Assembly: GCF_003966655.1 (NCBI RefSeq)
Contig: NZ_AP018795.1
Location: forward strand, 2,125,501-2,189,500
DNA: 64,000 nucleotides
Origin: Acidithiobacillus ferridurans
GTDB lineage: Bacteria > Pseudomonadota > Gammaproteobacteria > Acidithiobacillales > Acidithiobacillaceae
Direction: 5' to 3'
Positions 9,390-18,027 of this stretch are shown here, in pieces (position 1 is the first letter of the stretch; each line of letters starts with the position of its first letter). A program made the translations under genes and the position numbers. The notes under the pieces were generated by a model. It saw only the letters and a list, made by a program, of their open reading frames with translations, made no database searches and had not been told where the DNA came from.

Positions 9390-10499
9390 TTGCAAGATGA
9401 TCGGCTTTTTCCCTATGGCCATGCCCGCGATGTAGATTGGCGCGAGGCATTGTTCCGCGCTGTGGAGATGGCTGGTCCGCGGGTGCGGGGCGGTACGCTG
9501 GGCTTTCTCTACGTCACCGATAGCTTTGAGTCCGATTTGCCGGATATCCTGAGCGCTGTGCGGGAGCAGACCGGGGTGCCCCACTGGACGGGATGCGTGG
9601 GGAGCGGCATCTGCGCGACCGCGCAGGAATACCTGGACGAACCGGCACTGGCTTTTATGGTGACGGATTTTCCCGAAACGGAATTTCACCTCTTTGCCGG
9701 TATGGACGCTTACCGGACCGGCAAGAGTTGGCCGACCGGACCGGGTCGTCCGCCCTACTTTGCTATTGTTCATGGTGACTCTCAGACACCGGATCTGCCG
9801 GATCTGGTCCGTGATTTTGCCGGGCAGATGGGCAGCGGTTTCATTACCGGGGGAATATGCAGCAGTCGCACCGACGGCGCGCAACTGGCGGATGAAGTCG
9901 TGCATGGCGGATTGAGCGGGGTGACGTTCAGCGAAAATATCGCTGTTGCTACCCGTCTGACCCAGGGCTGCAGTCCCATCGGTCCGACTCATCACATCAA
10001 CGAAGCCCGCAACAATGTAATCTCCCGTCTGGATGACCGTCCGGCGCTGGATGTGTTTAACGACGAGACCGGCGACATCCTCTCCCGGGATTTGCAGCGG
10101 GCGGCGGGCTTCATTTTTGTTGCGATGCCGGTGAAGAATGATGACTGTGGCGACTACATGGTGCGTACCCTGGTGGGCATTGACATCGAGCGCAAGCTGC
10201 TGGCGATTGGCGAATATGCAGAGGCCGGTCAGTCCCTGATGTTCTGCAAGCGGGATAGCGGCACGGCGCGCGAGGATCTCGAACGTATGCTCTCGGACAT
10301 CAGCCGCCTGGCGGGCGGAAGGAGGATCCGTGGGGGTCTGTATTTCAATTGTGTGTGGCGCGGTCAGAACCTGTTTGGCCCCGATTCTGCGGAATTGCGG
10401 ATGATCCGGGCCGGTCTGGGTGACTTCCCGTTGGTGGGTTTTTTTGCCAATGCCGAGATTTCTCATGATAAAATATACGGTTATACAGGAGTACTCTAG
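9390..10499 (+). CDS. FIST-domain sensor protein, 3' end replaced by IS insertion
   Basis: A 369-residue soluble protein with FIST_N (about 35-215, with GTLGFLYVTD and WTGCVGSGI) and FIST_C (about 220-365, with DDYMVR-like and GGLYFNCVWRG segments). FIST domains are predicted to bind small ligands such as amino acids in signalling proteins. The start is TTG 9390, with GAGG seven bases upstream. The frame ends in GYTGVL followed by a TAG made from the IS tip. The family usually continues TLF(L) after GVL, and codons for LTLFLDTPTS plus a stop lie at 19561-19593. The protein has therefore lost about ten C-terminal residues and may still fold. Confidence 0.85.
   Translation: MQDDRLFPYGHARDVDWREALFRAVEMAGPRVRGGTLGFLYVTDSFESDLPDILSAVREQTGVPHWTGCVGSGICATAQEYLDEPALAFMVTDFPETEFHLFAGMDAYRTGKSWPTGPGRPPYFAIVHGDSQTPDLPDLVRDFAGQMGSGFITGGICSSRTDGAQLADEVVHGGLSGVTFSENIAVATRLTQGCSPIGPTHHINEARNNVISRLDDRPALDVFNDETGDILSRDLQRAAGFIFVAMPVKNDDCGDYMVRTLVGIDIERKLLAIGEYAEAGQSLMFCKRDSGTAREDLERMLSDISRLAGGRRIRGGLYFNCVWRGQNLFGPDSAELRMIRAGLGDFPLVGFFANAEISHDKIYGYTGVL
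10486..10495. repeat. Left 10-bp target-site duplication (CAGGAGTACT)
   Basis: CAGGAGTACT, the last intact bases of the FIST gene, is repeated exactly at 19553-19562. The two copies bracket the whole IS-bounded element. Nine to thirteen base duplications are normal for IS4-family transposases. Confidence 0.85.
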
Positions 10500-10642
10500 T
10501 TTAGACATTCAGCCCGGCCCCGCCGGATTTTTTATTGCCACTTTCTCCGGAAAAAATGCTTGGCACTGTGACTGTGCCGTGCGGCCGACCCTTGAAAAAA
10601 AGGGTCGGCCAATGAGAAGCGTTTTAGGCTTCTCGGAATCAC
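10496..10642 (+). repeat. Left IS4-type end: inverted repeat plus transposase leader without transposase
   Basis: From 10507 the sequence matches the leader upstream of the transposase (18028-18162). The last 60 or so bases are nearly identical, while the first half shows scattered differences and small gaps. Both copies hold two hairpins: GGCCGACCCTT/AAGGGTCGGCC (10582-10610) and GAGAAGC/GCTTCTC (10614-10634). Such leader stems can shield a transposase from outside transcription. The match stops at 10642, where the cargo begins. Confidence 0.82.
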
Positions 10643-10670
10643 TGATGCGTGATCTGTAACCTTTACATTT

Positions 10671-11720
10671 TTATGATGCCCTGGGCAAATCGATAAGCGG
10701 CTGTCCGTAAGCCCGTCCAGATGCCTGAGCCACAGCCGCCACCTGTCGAGTTAAGGCATGGAGCTCTTGTGGCGTGAGCGCCTGCTCTCCATCGGACCAT
10801 GCCTGTGCGGGGTTCGGATGGCACTCAATCATTAGCCCATCTGCGCCAGCAGCGATAGCTGCCAAACTCAGGGCCGGCACCATCCATGCCGCACCTCCCG
10901 CATGACTTGGATCCGCAATCACTGGCAGATGTGTTTCCCGTTTCAGGTAAGGAATAGCACTTACATCCAACATGTTACGATAAGCAGGTTCGAAGCTTCG
11001 AACCCCACGCTCGGCGAGAATAATATTCAAATTTCCTTGCGCAGCGATATATTCTGCCGCCATGAGCCATTCCTTGATAGTGGCAGAGAGTCCACGCTTC
11101 AAAATTACCGGGACCTGCAGTTGCCCAACTTCTTTCAAGAGCCGAAAGTTTTGCATGTTGCGGGTACCGATCTGGATTACGTCTACACCATATTTTAAAA
11201 AAAGATCAATATCGCGAGGATCCATAAGTTCCGTTACCACCGGCATGCCATAGGGACGGGCGGCATCTACCAAATATTTTAGGCCATTTTCTTCCATGCC
11301 TTGGAAAGAATATGGACTAGTACGCGGTTTGAATGCCCCTCCGCGCAATAGACTGGCACCAGCAGCCATTGCGCCAGCAGCAGCCGCAATCATCTGCTCT
11401 GGCGTTTCCACAGAGCAAGGTCCCGCGATGACCTGGATGGCATCACCACCGATAGGAATATGCCGCACCGATACCACACGATTGTCAGGATGAAATTCTC
11501 GCGATGCGAGCTTGTATGGTTTATGAATTGGTAGAACATGCTCTACGCCAGGTAACGACTCAATGAGTCCATTAGGGGCTACGTCCTGGTCGCCTATGGC
11601 TGCAATGGCTAGCTGCCTGCGGATCCGTGACTCTATCGCCCGCAGGCCGAGGTCTTCAACACAGGACTTGATAGCCGCAACTTGCGCCTCATCGACGTTG
11701 GGTTTAATCATAATCAGCAT
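10671..11720 (-). CDS. aroF: 3-deoxy-7-phosphoheptulonate (DAHP) synthase, class I-beta with N-terminal regulatory domain
   Basis: A 349-residue enzyme that condenses phosphoenolpyruvate and erythrose-4-phosphate, the first step of the shikimate pathway. Residues 1-70 form the ferredoxin-like (ACT-related) domain that gives feedback control in the Thermotoga type. The TIM-barrel catalytic domain shows IAGPCSVE, LRGGAFKPRTSPYSFQG, QIGTRNMQNF, LKRGL, DPSHAGG and IECHPNP, so metal and substrate residues look intact. The start has AGGAGG seven bases upstream. It is the last gene of the cargo operon, 30 bases beyond the TIM-barrel gene. It lies inside the mobile element, so it may be a second DAHP synthase serving a dedicated product. 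Confidence 0.92.
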   Translation of the reverse strand: MLIMIKPNVDEAQVAAIKSCVEDLGLRAIESRIRRQLAIAAIGDQDVAPNGLIESLPGVEHVLPIHKPYKLASREFHPDNRVVSVRHIPIGGDAIQVIAGPCSVETPEQMIAAAAGAMAAGASLLRGGAFKPRTSPYSFQGMEENGLKYLVDAARPYGMPVVTELMDPRDIDLFLKYGVDVIQIGTRNMQNFRLLKEVGQLQVPVILKRGLSATIKEWLMAAEYIAAQGNLNIILAERGVRSFEPAYRNMLDVSAIPYLKRETHLPVIADPSHAGGAAWMVPALSLAAIAAGADGLMIECHPNPAQAWSDGEQALTPQELHALTRQVAAVAQASGRAYGQPLIDLPRAS

Positions 11721-11750
11721 GGCATTTCCTCCTGACCTTAAATTTGCGAA

Positions 11751-12641
11751 TCAATTGGCAACACGGTGATCGTGATCGCCGCAGTCGATACAAATAGCAC
11801 CGAATTCCTGTCTAGCTTCAGTAAGGTGGTGAATAGCCGCCTCCTTATCTGTTCTCGGCGTCAGGAAATCCTCCATGGCATAATCTCCTCCGTAGCCAAT
11901 TCCCTGTAGCAACGACACGAGTTCCCACCAATCCACCATACCTTGTGTCAACCCTGTCCATTCCCATGCCCAATCCTCCTTGGTTTGTTTCCATCTCATG
12001 TTTTTGACATGCACGTTAGCGAGATACGGGCGGATAAGATTGATGCCGAACTCCCAGTCCTCCTTTCCCTCAACCATCATATTGGCAGGATCGAAGGTGA
12101 TGCCGATGGACTCTGGATCGAGATCTTGCACTAAAGCATAGGCACCACTAAAGCTGCTCATCACTGTACCCCAGTGCAGTTCTAACAGGAGTTGCACCCC
12201 TGCCCGAAAGGCCTTGCGCTCCAATATTCTCAGTTTCCGCCTTAATGCGCCCATCAGAGGTTGCGGATCCTGACTTGCGTCATACGACGGAATGATCTCA
12301 TTTATATGCGCACGTTTGACTACTGCCGCATGACATCCGCGTGGTAGTACAATGCGCGCCTTAGGCACCTCCATGAGCTGTGCTACGCGTATAAGGCGAT
12401 CTACGGATTCATCGTCTTCCATGGGAAGGTAGGATGTAAGGACCGGGACATCAAGCCCGATATGCTGAATCCGGCGCCGAAGAAATTGGCCGCTGGTGAG
12501 CAGATCGTCCAATGCTATATGATGATCATCATTGACACGCAACTCGATGCCTTTAAATCCGGACGTTGTGGCAATTTCTAAAACCTCATCAAAGCTAAAT
12601 TGAGGCAAAATTGCCGTACAAAGATTCATGCCAGTCCACAT
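11751..12641 (-). CDS. Xylose-isomerase-like TIM barrel, candidate 3-dehydroshikimate dehydratase
   Basis: A 296-residue protein of the sugar phosphate isomerase/epimerase (AP endonuclease 2) superfamily. The expected divalent-metal ligands are present: E154 (LLELHWG), D184 (TFDPANMM), H211 (NVHVKNM) and E257 (YAMEDF). This fold includes AsbF/QuiC-type 3-dehydroshikimate dehydratases, which make protocatechuate, as well as many sugar isomerases. The family cannot be resolved by eye. The dehydratase reading comes from its position between a DAHP synthase and a protocatechuate/gallate-type decarboxylase. The start has GGGAGA seven bases upstream. Confidence 0.75.
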   Translation of the reverse strand: MWTGMNLCTAILPQFSFDEVLEIATTSGFKGIELRVNDDHHIALDDLLTSGQFLRRRIQHIGLDVPVLTSYLPMEDDESVDRLIRVAQLMEVPKARIVLPRGCHAAVVKRAHINEIIPSYDASQDPQPLMGALRRKLRILERKAFRAGVQLLLELHWGTVMSSFSGAYALVQDLDPESIGITFDPANMMVEGKEDWEFGINLIRPYLANVHVKNMRWKQTKEDWAWEWTGLTQGMVDWWELVSLLQGIGYGGDYAMEDFLTPRTDKEAAIHHLTEARQEFGAICIDCGDHDHRVAN

Positions 12642-12705
12642 GGGTTGTCTCCCTAACGTAGCGGTACCATAAGAAATTAAAGTTAGTTACATGTGATAAT
12701 ACGTG

Positions 12706-14190
12706 TCACGACTCTGTATCCATATCCACCTCCATAAATGGTGCCCGTCGAAACCGCTCCCGTAATGCAAACGGGACAGTACAGTCGAAAATGGTCTTAC
12801 AAGAAATCCCGTCTTCCAGGATAGATGGGCTGAAATCTGGTGATTGCGAAGGATCCAGGGGATGGCATCGTACCCCTTGAATAAACACGGTGCTGACGTC
12901 GCCTTGGTAGCGCGTGGTCATAGCCCATAGAACATCATTACTGTTAAAAATGTCGACGTCTTCGTCGACCAGAATTACATGCTTGAGCTCCGAGAAGGCA
13001 GCGAATGCGGTGAGCGCGGCTTGGCGCTGGCGCCCTTCGTCACGGATGGAACCCTTTTTGAATTGCAAGATGGCTAGGTACTTTCCGCCCCCAGCAGAGT
13101 GAGCGTAAACATTTAGGAGGCGTCCTGGCATACTATTTTCCACCAAACGTAAAATACTTGCTTCCGTAGGGATCCCGGCGAGATTGACGTGCTCTTCCCC
13201 AGGGCCAACGATAGTTTGCAGAATGGGGTTAAATCGGTGGGTTACCGCCGTGACCCGAATCACCGGACAGGACTGGGCCTGGCCTAGATAACCAGGAAAT
13301 TCAGGCATGGCGAAACCTGTTCCCGTATTGATGTCTTCCCGCATGCGCTCTCCTGGTAGAATCTCCCCTTCGATAACGATCTCTGCACGGGCAATGGCCT
13401 TGGCGGGCACCGATACGCAATCAACCAGCTCCACAGGCCTTTGTCGTAAGCCTCCGGCTATGGTTAATTCGTCAAAACCCAAGGGCGTAGTAGGTGGCTC
13501 GAAACAAGCAGCGAGATAAATGGCCGGATCGAGCCCCATACTAATGGAGACTGGCAACGGCTTTCCCTGTCGCTCAGCCTTAATGCGGAACTGGTCGATG
13601 TGGCGGCCGGGTACGAAGTAGACGGTGAGCCGGTCAGAGCCTTGTACACATAGCCGATGAATCGTGACGTCCGCCTCTCCAGTCTCCGGATCTTCCGCAC
13701 GCAAAAGCCCAAGGTTGAAATACGGTCCAGCGTCAAACAAGGTGTTGGTTGGAGCCGGCAACAAGCTTCTGATATCCAGTGGCGCACGATGCACAACTTC
13801 CTGACAAGGCGCCCCTTCTGGGAAAGAAACAGTCATTGGGGCGATACGGCGGTCCAAGGCGCGAAGCAAGGTAAATGGAAGCTGTTCTACCGTGCTGCCT
13901 AACAATAAGGCAGTCCGTTCCCTGCTGGCCAACATTCCGACCAGCACCCGAACGTCAGGGTAGCCTTTGACATTTTCAAAGAGCATGGCGGGGCCGATTC
14001 TGGTCGGCGGCGCAACCGGGGTACCAGCCCCAATGCGTTTGTAGATCCCCGCCAATTCGGCATGGGCATCGACAGCTTTAGATGTAGTGCTGAGATGGCC
14101 CGGTAGTGTTGAGAGAAATGCCAAAGCATCTCGCAGATCCCGGATATTTTGGGCCGACGATACGGTTGTTGACGACAAAGTTCGGTGCAT
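12706..14190 (-). CDS. UbiD-family non-oxidative decarboxylase, gallate/protocatechuate type
   Basis: A 494-residue prenylated-FMN-dependent decarboxylase. It shows the conserved segments GPAMLFENVKG, APTNT..DAGPY, VTIHRL (R179), SMGLDPA, FEPPTTPLG, EIVIEGE (270-276), GERMREDINT and LVDEDVDIFN. This arrangement, including the near-500-residue length, resembles LpdC/AroY decarboxylases (gallate to pyrogallol, protocatechuate to catechol) more than quinone-pathway UbiD. The ATG at 14190 has AGGAGA upstream; a longer frame from 14388 would run over the VOC gene without support. The prenyl-FMN maker UbiX is not in the window and must come from elsewhere. Confidence 0.88.
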   Translation of the reverse strand: MHRTLSSTTVSSAQNIRDLRDALAFLSTLPGHLSTTSKAVDAHAELAGIYKRIGAGTPVAPPTRIGPAMLFENVKGYPDVRVLVGMLASRERTALLLGSTVEQLPFTLLRALDRRIAPMTVSFPEGAPCQEVVHRAPLDIRSLLPAPTNTLFDAGPYFNLGLLRAEDPETGEADVTIHRLCVQGSDRLTVYFVPGRHIDQFRIKAERQGKPLPVSISMGLDPAIYLAACFEPPTTPLGFDELTIAGGLRQRPVELVDCVSVPAKAIARAEIVIEGEILPGERMREDINTGTGFAMPEFPGYLGQAQSCPVIRVTAVTHRFNPILQTIVGPGEEHVNLAGIPTEASILRLVENSMPGRLLNVYAHSAGGGKYLAILQFKKGSIRDEGRQRQAALTAFAAFSELKHVILVDEDVDIFNSNDVLWAMTTRYQGDVSTVFIQGVRCHPLDPSQSPDFSPSILEDGISCKTIFDCTVPFALRERFRRAPFMEVDMDTES

Positions 14191-14245
14191 AATCTGTCTC
14201 CTGAGCTTACTGTTTATTTGATTATATTCATTTTCCCATGCGGGC

Positions 14246-14698
14246 TTACCCGGACAATTTCCGCCCATCAGCGAGCGACAGGAGATTTGGATAGGCCACA
14301 TCGCGTCCAAAGGGATTCGGCCATGGTCCCCACTCGGATTGGGGGACATCCACCCCCAGTTCCACAATATGGTCATCGGGATCGACAAGGTAAAAAGCCC
14401 GCATGACTGTATGGTCCACGGGCTCTAATATTCGCGCCCCGGCGGCCCGGCAGCAGGCATAAATCGCGGCCAGACTTTGTTCGTCCTCCACGTCGAGACA
14501 AAAATGCGAGAAACCGGAGACCGGGAATAGCGCCCCAGTTTCCATCAAGGCCAAATCGTGGTGGTGCAAGCCCGCAGTGTAGAATTTCATGCCGGGCCGC
14601 TCGCCGACGGCGCGTAACCCCAGGATTCCGCGATAAAAGCGGTCAGAGACATCCAGACTGCGGACCGGCAGGGCTATGTGGTTGATGCCATGTAACAT
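14246..14698 (-). CDS. Single-module VOC-family protein, extradiol dioxygenase-like
   Basis: A 150-residue protein with the two beta-alpha-beta3 halves of the vicinal oxygen chelate fold. The likely metal triad H7 (INHIALPV), H65 (FSHFCLDV) and E113 (HIVELGVD) has the His-His-Glu order of extradiol ring-cleaving dioxygenases. AFYLVDPDDHIVEL also fits that branch better than glyoxalase I. Catechol cleavage is an inference from the neighbouring decarboxylase; lactoylglutathione lyase or resistance-type VOC roles remain possible. Its start lies 31 bases after the membrane gene, with GAGG upstream. Confidence 0.8.
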   Translation of the reverse strand: MLHGINHIALPVRSLDVSDRFYRGILGLRAVGERPGMKFYTAGLHHHDLALMETGALFPVSGFSHFCLDVEDEQSLAAIYACCRAAGARILEPVDHTVMRAFYLVDPDDHIVELGVDVPQSEWGPWPNPFGRDVAYPNLLSLADGRKLSG

Positions 14699-14729
14699 TA
14701 CTTCACCTCGTTTTCCTGAAAACTATCCA

Positions 14730-15608
14730 CTAATAACCGCCGCCACTCGCCATATAGGTCTGTAGAGCCATCCACCCGGCTACGGCCATGGGCAGGGAAC
14801 TGATCAATCCTGGCGCAAGCACCGTCCAGTGACCGGAATGGCCTCGGTGCTGAAGAATGCTGGCAACACCTGCTCCCGCGGCAAGCGATACGAGTAGCCA
14901 TACCATGACAACCATTGAAGCACCCGCGTAGAAGCGCAAATCCACCATTAGGGTACCCAGGATCAGCACTCCCACATCGGCACTCGGCGAATCCCAACGC
15001 GAACTGCGTACCAAGAGGGAAAAAAGAAGAGCCACGGCCAACACAACGGCCAGCGCTGCCCCAAACTGAGCCAGCAGGATACTGCCCAACAATGGCGCGA
15101 CGAGAGCTAGCCCGACAGCCCCGACAAGCAGCGTGATTCCTGCGGGTTTTTGATCTCGGTGGTCAGGGGTGAGGGCAAACCACAGTACGGACCACAGCAC
15201 CGCTACCGTCAGCCAAGCAACGAAGGCGGCGAGCACGGTTTCCTGGCGCAGGACTGGCCACAGCAAAATGAAAGCAGCGGCTCCTGCGATCAACCCCCTC
15301 GCCCCATAGCGCCACCATTGGTGTCTACGGTGATCGGCAATAGCCGCTACTGTCCCGCCCACGAGGGCTAGCCAGGGCAACCAGGACAACACGGTACGTG
15401 GCGGGAAGGAAAAATCGCGATAGGTCAGTGCATAGCCAACTAGAAAACCAGCCAGTATGGCCGCCGCCCAAAATGTAGAACGCCAGCCGGGATATTTGCA
15501 GGTTTTGTAATACGCAGCGACCACCATGAGCATGGTGACAGCAGCGGGAAACAGGGCACTATCCAAAATCAAGGACCGAACGAAACTGGATTGCCAGAGA
15601 TTCCACAT
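14730..15608 (-). CDS. Polytopic membrane protein of unknown family
   Basis: A 292-residue protein made almost wholly of hydrophobic segments, about eight or nine helices, with short charged loops (DHRRHQWWR near 110 and TPDHRDQ near 170). No transporter signature was recognised. The ATG at 15608 has GGGAGG nine bases upstream. It sits in the middle of the cargo operon, so export or membrane anchoring of the aromatic product is a reasonable guess and no more. Confidence 0.75.
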   Translation of the reverse strand: MWNLWQSSFVRSLILDSALFPAAVTMLMVVAAYYKTCKYPGWRSTFWAAAILAGFLVGYALTYRDFSFPPRTVLSWLPWLALVGGTVAAIADHRRHQWWRYGARGLIAGAAAFILLWPVLRQETVLAAFVAWLTVAVLWSVLWFALTPDHRDQKPAGITLLVGAVGLALVAPLLGSILLAQFGAALAVVLAVALLFSLLVRSSRWDSPSADVGVLILGTLMVDLRFYAGASMVVMVWLLVSLAAGAGVASILQHRGHSGHWTVLAPGLISSLPMAVAGWMALQTYMASGGGY

Positions 15609-15670
15609 AAAGATTGCCTCCCAACGGGAAGGAGGCGCCGGCCTTGCTGGTCGGCACCCCAAAAGGCCGC

Positions 15671-16315
15671 TCAGCCAGCCGTGCGAACACCCTCGATGTT
15701 CACATGCAGGTGCACCCGGTTGGCGATCATGCCCGCATAGGCATCCATGCCGAAGTCGCTGCGCTGGATGGTGGTGGTGGCCTCATAGCCGGAGAGATAA
15801 CCACCCCAGGGCTTGGGCAACGCCGGCACCGGCCCGGCACCGATTTCCCGCACCTGGAAGGTCACCGGCCGCGTCACGCCATGAATAGTCAGTTTCCCAT
15901 ACAGTTGTCCGCTCTCCTTACCCGTGGGTTGATAGCGTGTACTGACGAATGTGATGTTCGGAAACTCCCGGACATTGAAAAAGTCCGGACCCCGCAAGTC
16001 GTGATCCCTTAGGGCGAAATTGGTATTGATGCTGGCTGCGGGAATGCGGATATCCGCTTTGTCCCCTGCAGGACTTGCGGGATTGAAGGTATAGCTGCCG
16101 GACAGCTTGTCGAAACGGCCTACCACCACCGCCACCCCGGCATGGCCGATGGTGAACCACGCCAGAGAATGGTCCGGATCAATCCGGTACGAGCCAGCCG
16201 GGCTGGCGTCCAGTTGGTGGTATGTCGCTGCGTCAGCGAGTGACACCAATGATGTGGACAATGCGACGGAAAGGATGGCGGTCCTCAGTGCAATGGAAAC
16301 TTTGTTCTGTAACAT
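15671..16315 (-). CDS. YceI-family periplasmic lipid/quinone-binding protein
   Basis: A 214-residue protein with a Sec signal peptide (cleavage near ADAA, residues 27-30) followed by a YceI lipocalin-like barrel. Family marks include SYRIDPDHSLAWFTIGHAG, the DFFNV..FP element, and RSDFGM near the C-terminus. YceI proteins bind polyprenyl chains such as ubiquinone in the periplasm and are often induced by base or redox stress. It is 63 bases upstream of the membrane gene on the same strand. Confidence 0.9.
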   Translation of the reverse strand: MLQNKVSIALRTAILSVALSTSLVSLADAATYHQLDASPAGSYRIDPDHSLAWFTIGHAGVAVVVGRFDKLSGSYTFNPASPAGDKADIRIPAASINTNFALRDHDLRGPDFFNVREFPNITFVSTRYQPTGKESGQLYGKLTIHGVTRPVTFQVREIGAGPVPALPKPWGGYLSGYEATTTIQRSDFGMDAYAGMIANRVHLHVNIEGVRTAG

Positions 16316-16348
16316 GGCAATGCTCCTCTATCAATTCGGGAGAAACGG

Positions 16349-16576
16349 TCACTCAGCCGCTAGGCTTTTATGAGTGCCGTCGCAGAAGGGGCGGTTGGCG
16401 GATTGGTGACAGGCACAAATGGCCACCGTTCGCGGCTCGGCGATATCCACGGCGAAGGGCTCCACGCCGCTACCCTGGTGCGTCCCATCGCAGAAAGGCA
16501 AGTTTGCGGAGCGCCCGCAGGCGCAGAAATAGTGGCTGCCTGGTTCCAGGCTCATCACGTAAGGTGTCGGGTTCAT
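16349..16576 (-). CDS. CDGSH iron-sulfur domain protein (tandem domains)
   Basis: A 75-residue protein with two CDGSH motifs, CACGRSANLPFCDGTH and CACHQSANRPFCDGTH. Each offers three Cys and one His to a labile 2Fe-2S cluster, so one chain can carry two clusters. Of three nearby ATGs, the one at 16576 has the best spacing to GGAGG. Such small tandem CDGSH proteins are thought to act in redox or cluster transfer. It is the first gene after the MarR gene and lies directly downstream of an inverted-repeat operator candidate. Confidence 0.9.
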   Translation of the reverse strand: MNPTPYVMSLEPGSHYFCACGRSANLPFCDGTHQGSGVEPFAVDIAEPRTVAICACHQSANRPFCDGTHKSLAAE

Positions 16577-16609
16577 CATGACCTCCATAAAATTAAGCAT
16601 CTCATCTGA

Positions 16610-16640
16610 TACGCATCCATATAGTTACAATGCGTACTAT
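16610..16640. promoter_or_regulatory. Inverted-repeat operator candidate for the MarR protein
   Basis: Two nested inverted repeats occur between the MarR and CDGSH genes: TACGCAT (16610) with ATGCGTA (16630), and ATAGT (16621) with ACTAT (16636). On the minus strand a possible promoter, TTGCAT then 17 bases then TATCTA, ends beside them. A related ATAGTTCTATATAG stretch lies ahead of the MarR gene near 17205. Binding by MarR at both places, giving autoregulation and control of the operon, is inferred. Confidence 0.45.
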
Positions 16641-16682
16641 ATAGATAGCACAACAAATGTTCGTATGCAAACTATGTGGGAT

Positions 16683-17189
16683 TTACTCCTGAAATCGGCT
16701 TCGCAGTGCGCGTAGGGTACGGCGCACCTGTTCCAAATCACCCGCATCCACATTCGCGAAGACCCGACTGAGATAGGCGATATGGGCTGGGAATACTCGG
16801 GAAAAAATGACTTCGCCTTCGGGGGTCAGAACGGCACGGAAACTGCGTCGATCACCCACCGGGACCTCCCTACGAACCAAGCCTTTTTCATCGAGGCGAT
16901 CGATGATACCAGTCAGGGTTCCCTTGGTGATTAAGGTTTTTTGGGCAAGCTGGGTGAGGGGCATTCCCTGGGTGTTGCCTAATGTTGCGATGACGTCAAA
17001 CTGCGCTGGCGTGAGGCCCAGTTGCCGGACGTGGGCGGCGGAGTAGGCGGAAAAGGCATGGTAGGCTTGGGCAAGCTCTCGCAGGACGGCGAGAAAAGGC
17101 TCCTGGGTTGTGGCCTTCGGCGTAGCCGTGTAAGAAAGCAACATCGTTGATTCCCCGGTCGTTCCGTCACGCATCCTTATCCTCACCAT
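16683..17189 (-). CDS. MarR-family transcriptional regulator
   Basis: A 168-residue winged-helix regulator. The DNA-binding part is seen as LTPAQFDVIATL, LAQKTLITKGTLTGIIDRLDEKGLV and the wing VPVGDRRSFRAVLTPEG. MarR proteins usually repress a local operon and release DNA when they bind phenolic ligands or are oxidised. The ATG at 17189 follows GGAAA by six bases; a second in-frame ATG at 17144 is possible. It is the most upstream gene of the cargo, which fits a local regulator responding to aromatic compounds. Confidence 0.9.
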   Translation of the reverse strand: MVRIRMRDGTTGESTMLLSYTATPKATTQEPFLAVLRELAQAYHAFSAYSAAHVRQLGLTPAQFDVIATLGNTQGMPLTQLAQKTLITKGTLTGIIDRLDEKGLVRREVPVGDRRSFRAVLTPEGEVIFSRVFPAHIAYLSRVFANVDAGDLEQVRRTLRALRSRFQE

Positions 17190-17220
17190 GATGTTTCCAG
17201 TTAGAAAGTCCTATATAGAA

Positions 17221-17948
17221 CTATTTGGGACGGACGTCAAAGGGAGCCGTAGGAGAATGTTCGGTGTCAGCAGAGGTCGTTGTCACGACTGGCCCCACTC
17301 CAGGGAGTGCCACCAGGCGTGTGACCATCTCATCCTTGAGCATGTGCATAATCATATGGTCGTACTTTGCCAAACGGTCTTCTAATGCCAGCAAGTGTCC
17401 GCGCAATTCGGCCAAGACCTCCACTGCATCCAGGGGAAATTCTCTGCTTCCACAACCTCAAGGAATCTCTTGGAAAAAGTGGAAGCGCCTTTGGCTAGAA
17501 TGATACCAAACTCTTGGAGTAGTCCACGAATTTGGTTGATTAATGCGGTGCGCTCTGTATTGATAGATGCCCGCACCCGATGAACCATTAATGCACTCTG
17601 CTGCGCTTCTGTTTTGACCGCTACAAAGCGCATGTGTGGGCGGCTGACCGCTTCGCAGATAGCCTCGGCATTGTTGAGATCGTTCTTGCCGCTCTTGCGA
17701 TAAGGAGCCACGAAGTGTGGAGCCATAATGCGCACATCGTGGCCCAGCTTGATCATTTCGCGTGCCCAGTTATGAGCACAACCGCAGGCTTCCATGCCAA
17801 TCAAGCAGGGTGGCAAATTCACCAATGCCTCCATCAATTTGCGCCGACTAACTGCCTTGCGCAGCACAGGTTTGCCAGCGGCGTCTACGCCATGAAGCTG
17901 AAAAATATTCTTGGCAAGGTCAATACCCAATATCTTGATCTCTTTCAT
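17221..17948 (-). pseudogene. IS110/IS1111-type transposase remnant, frameshifted and 3'-truncated
   Basis: The N-terminal 180 or so residues show the DEDD-type start (ILGIDLAKNIFQLHGVD), GMEACGCAHNWAR and KNDLNNAEAICEA. The frame then shifts at about 17435, where one extra C in a C run would restore VEVLAELRGHLLALEDR. The restored frame continues to LVALPGVGPVV and then departs from the family, so most of the C-terminal domain is gone. It is a dead fragment at the right of the cargo. Its insertion may have removed the left inverted repeat of the downstream IS. Confidence 0.85.
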
Positions 17949-18027
17949 GATGTAAATCTCCTTTGCAGAATGAATCCCTCAGAATGGCATTGGACCACGC
18001 CTTAGGGAAGGAGAGGTTCATCCCATT

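Noticed and set aside
12706-14190. Ubiquinone-pathway UbiD as the function of the decarboxylase
   Set aside because: Length, the LpdC-like conserved segments and the company of DAHP synthase and a dehydratase-like gene fit a small phenolic acid substrate better; not fully excluded.
14191-14388. Longer start for the UbiD-family gene
   Set aside because: The added 66 residues would overlap the VOC gene in another frame and lack family features; ATG 14190 has an AGGAGA site.
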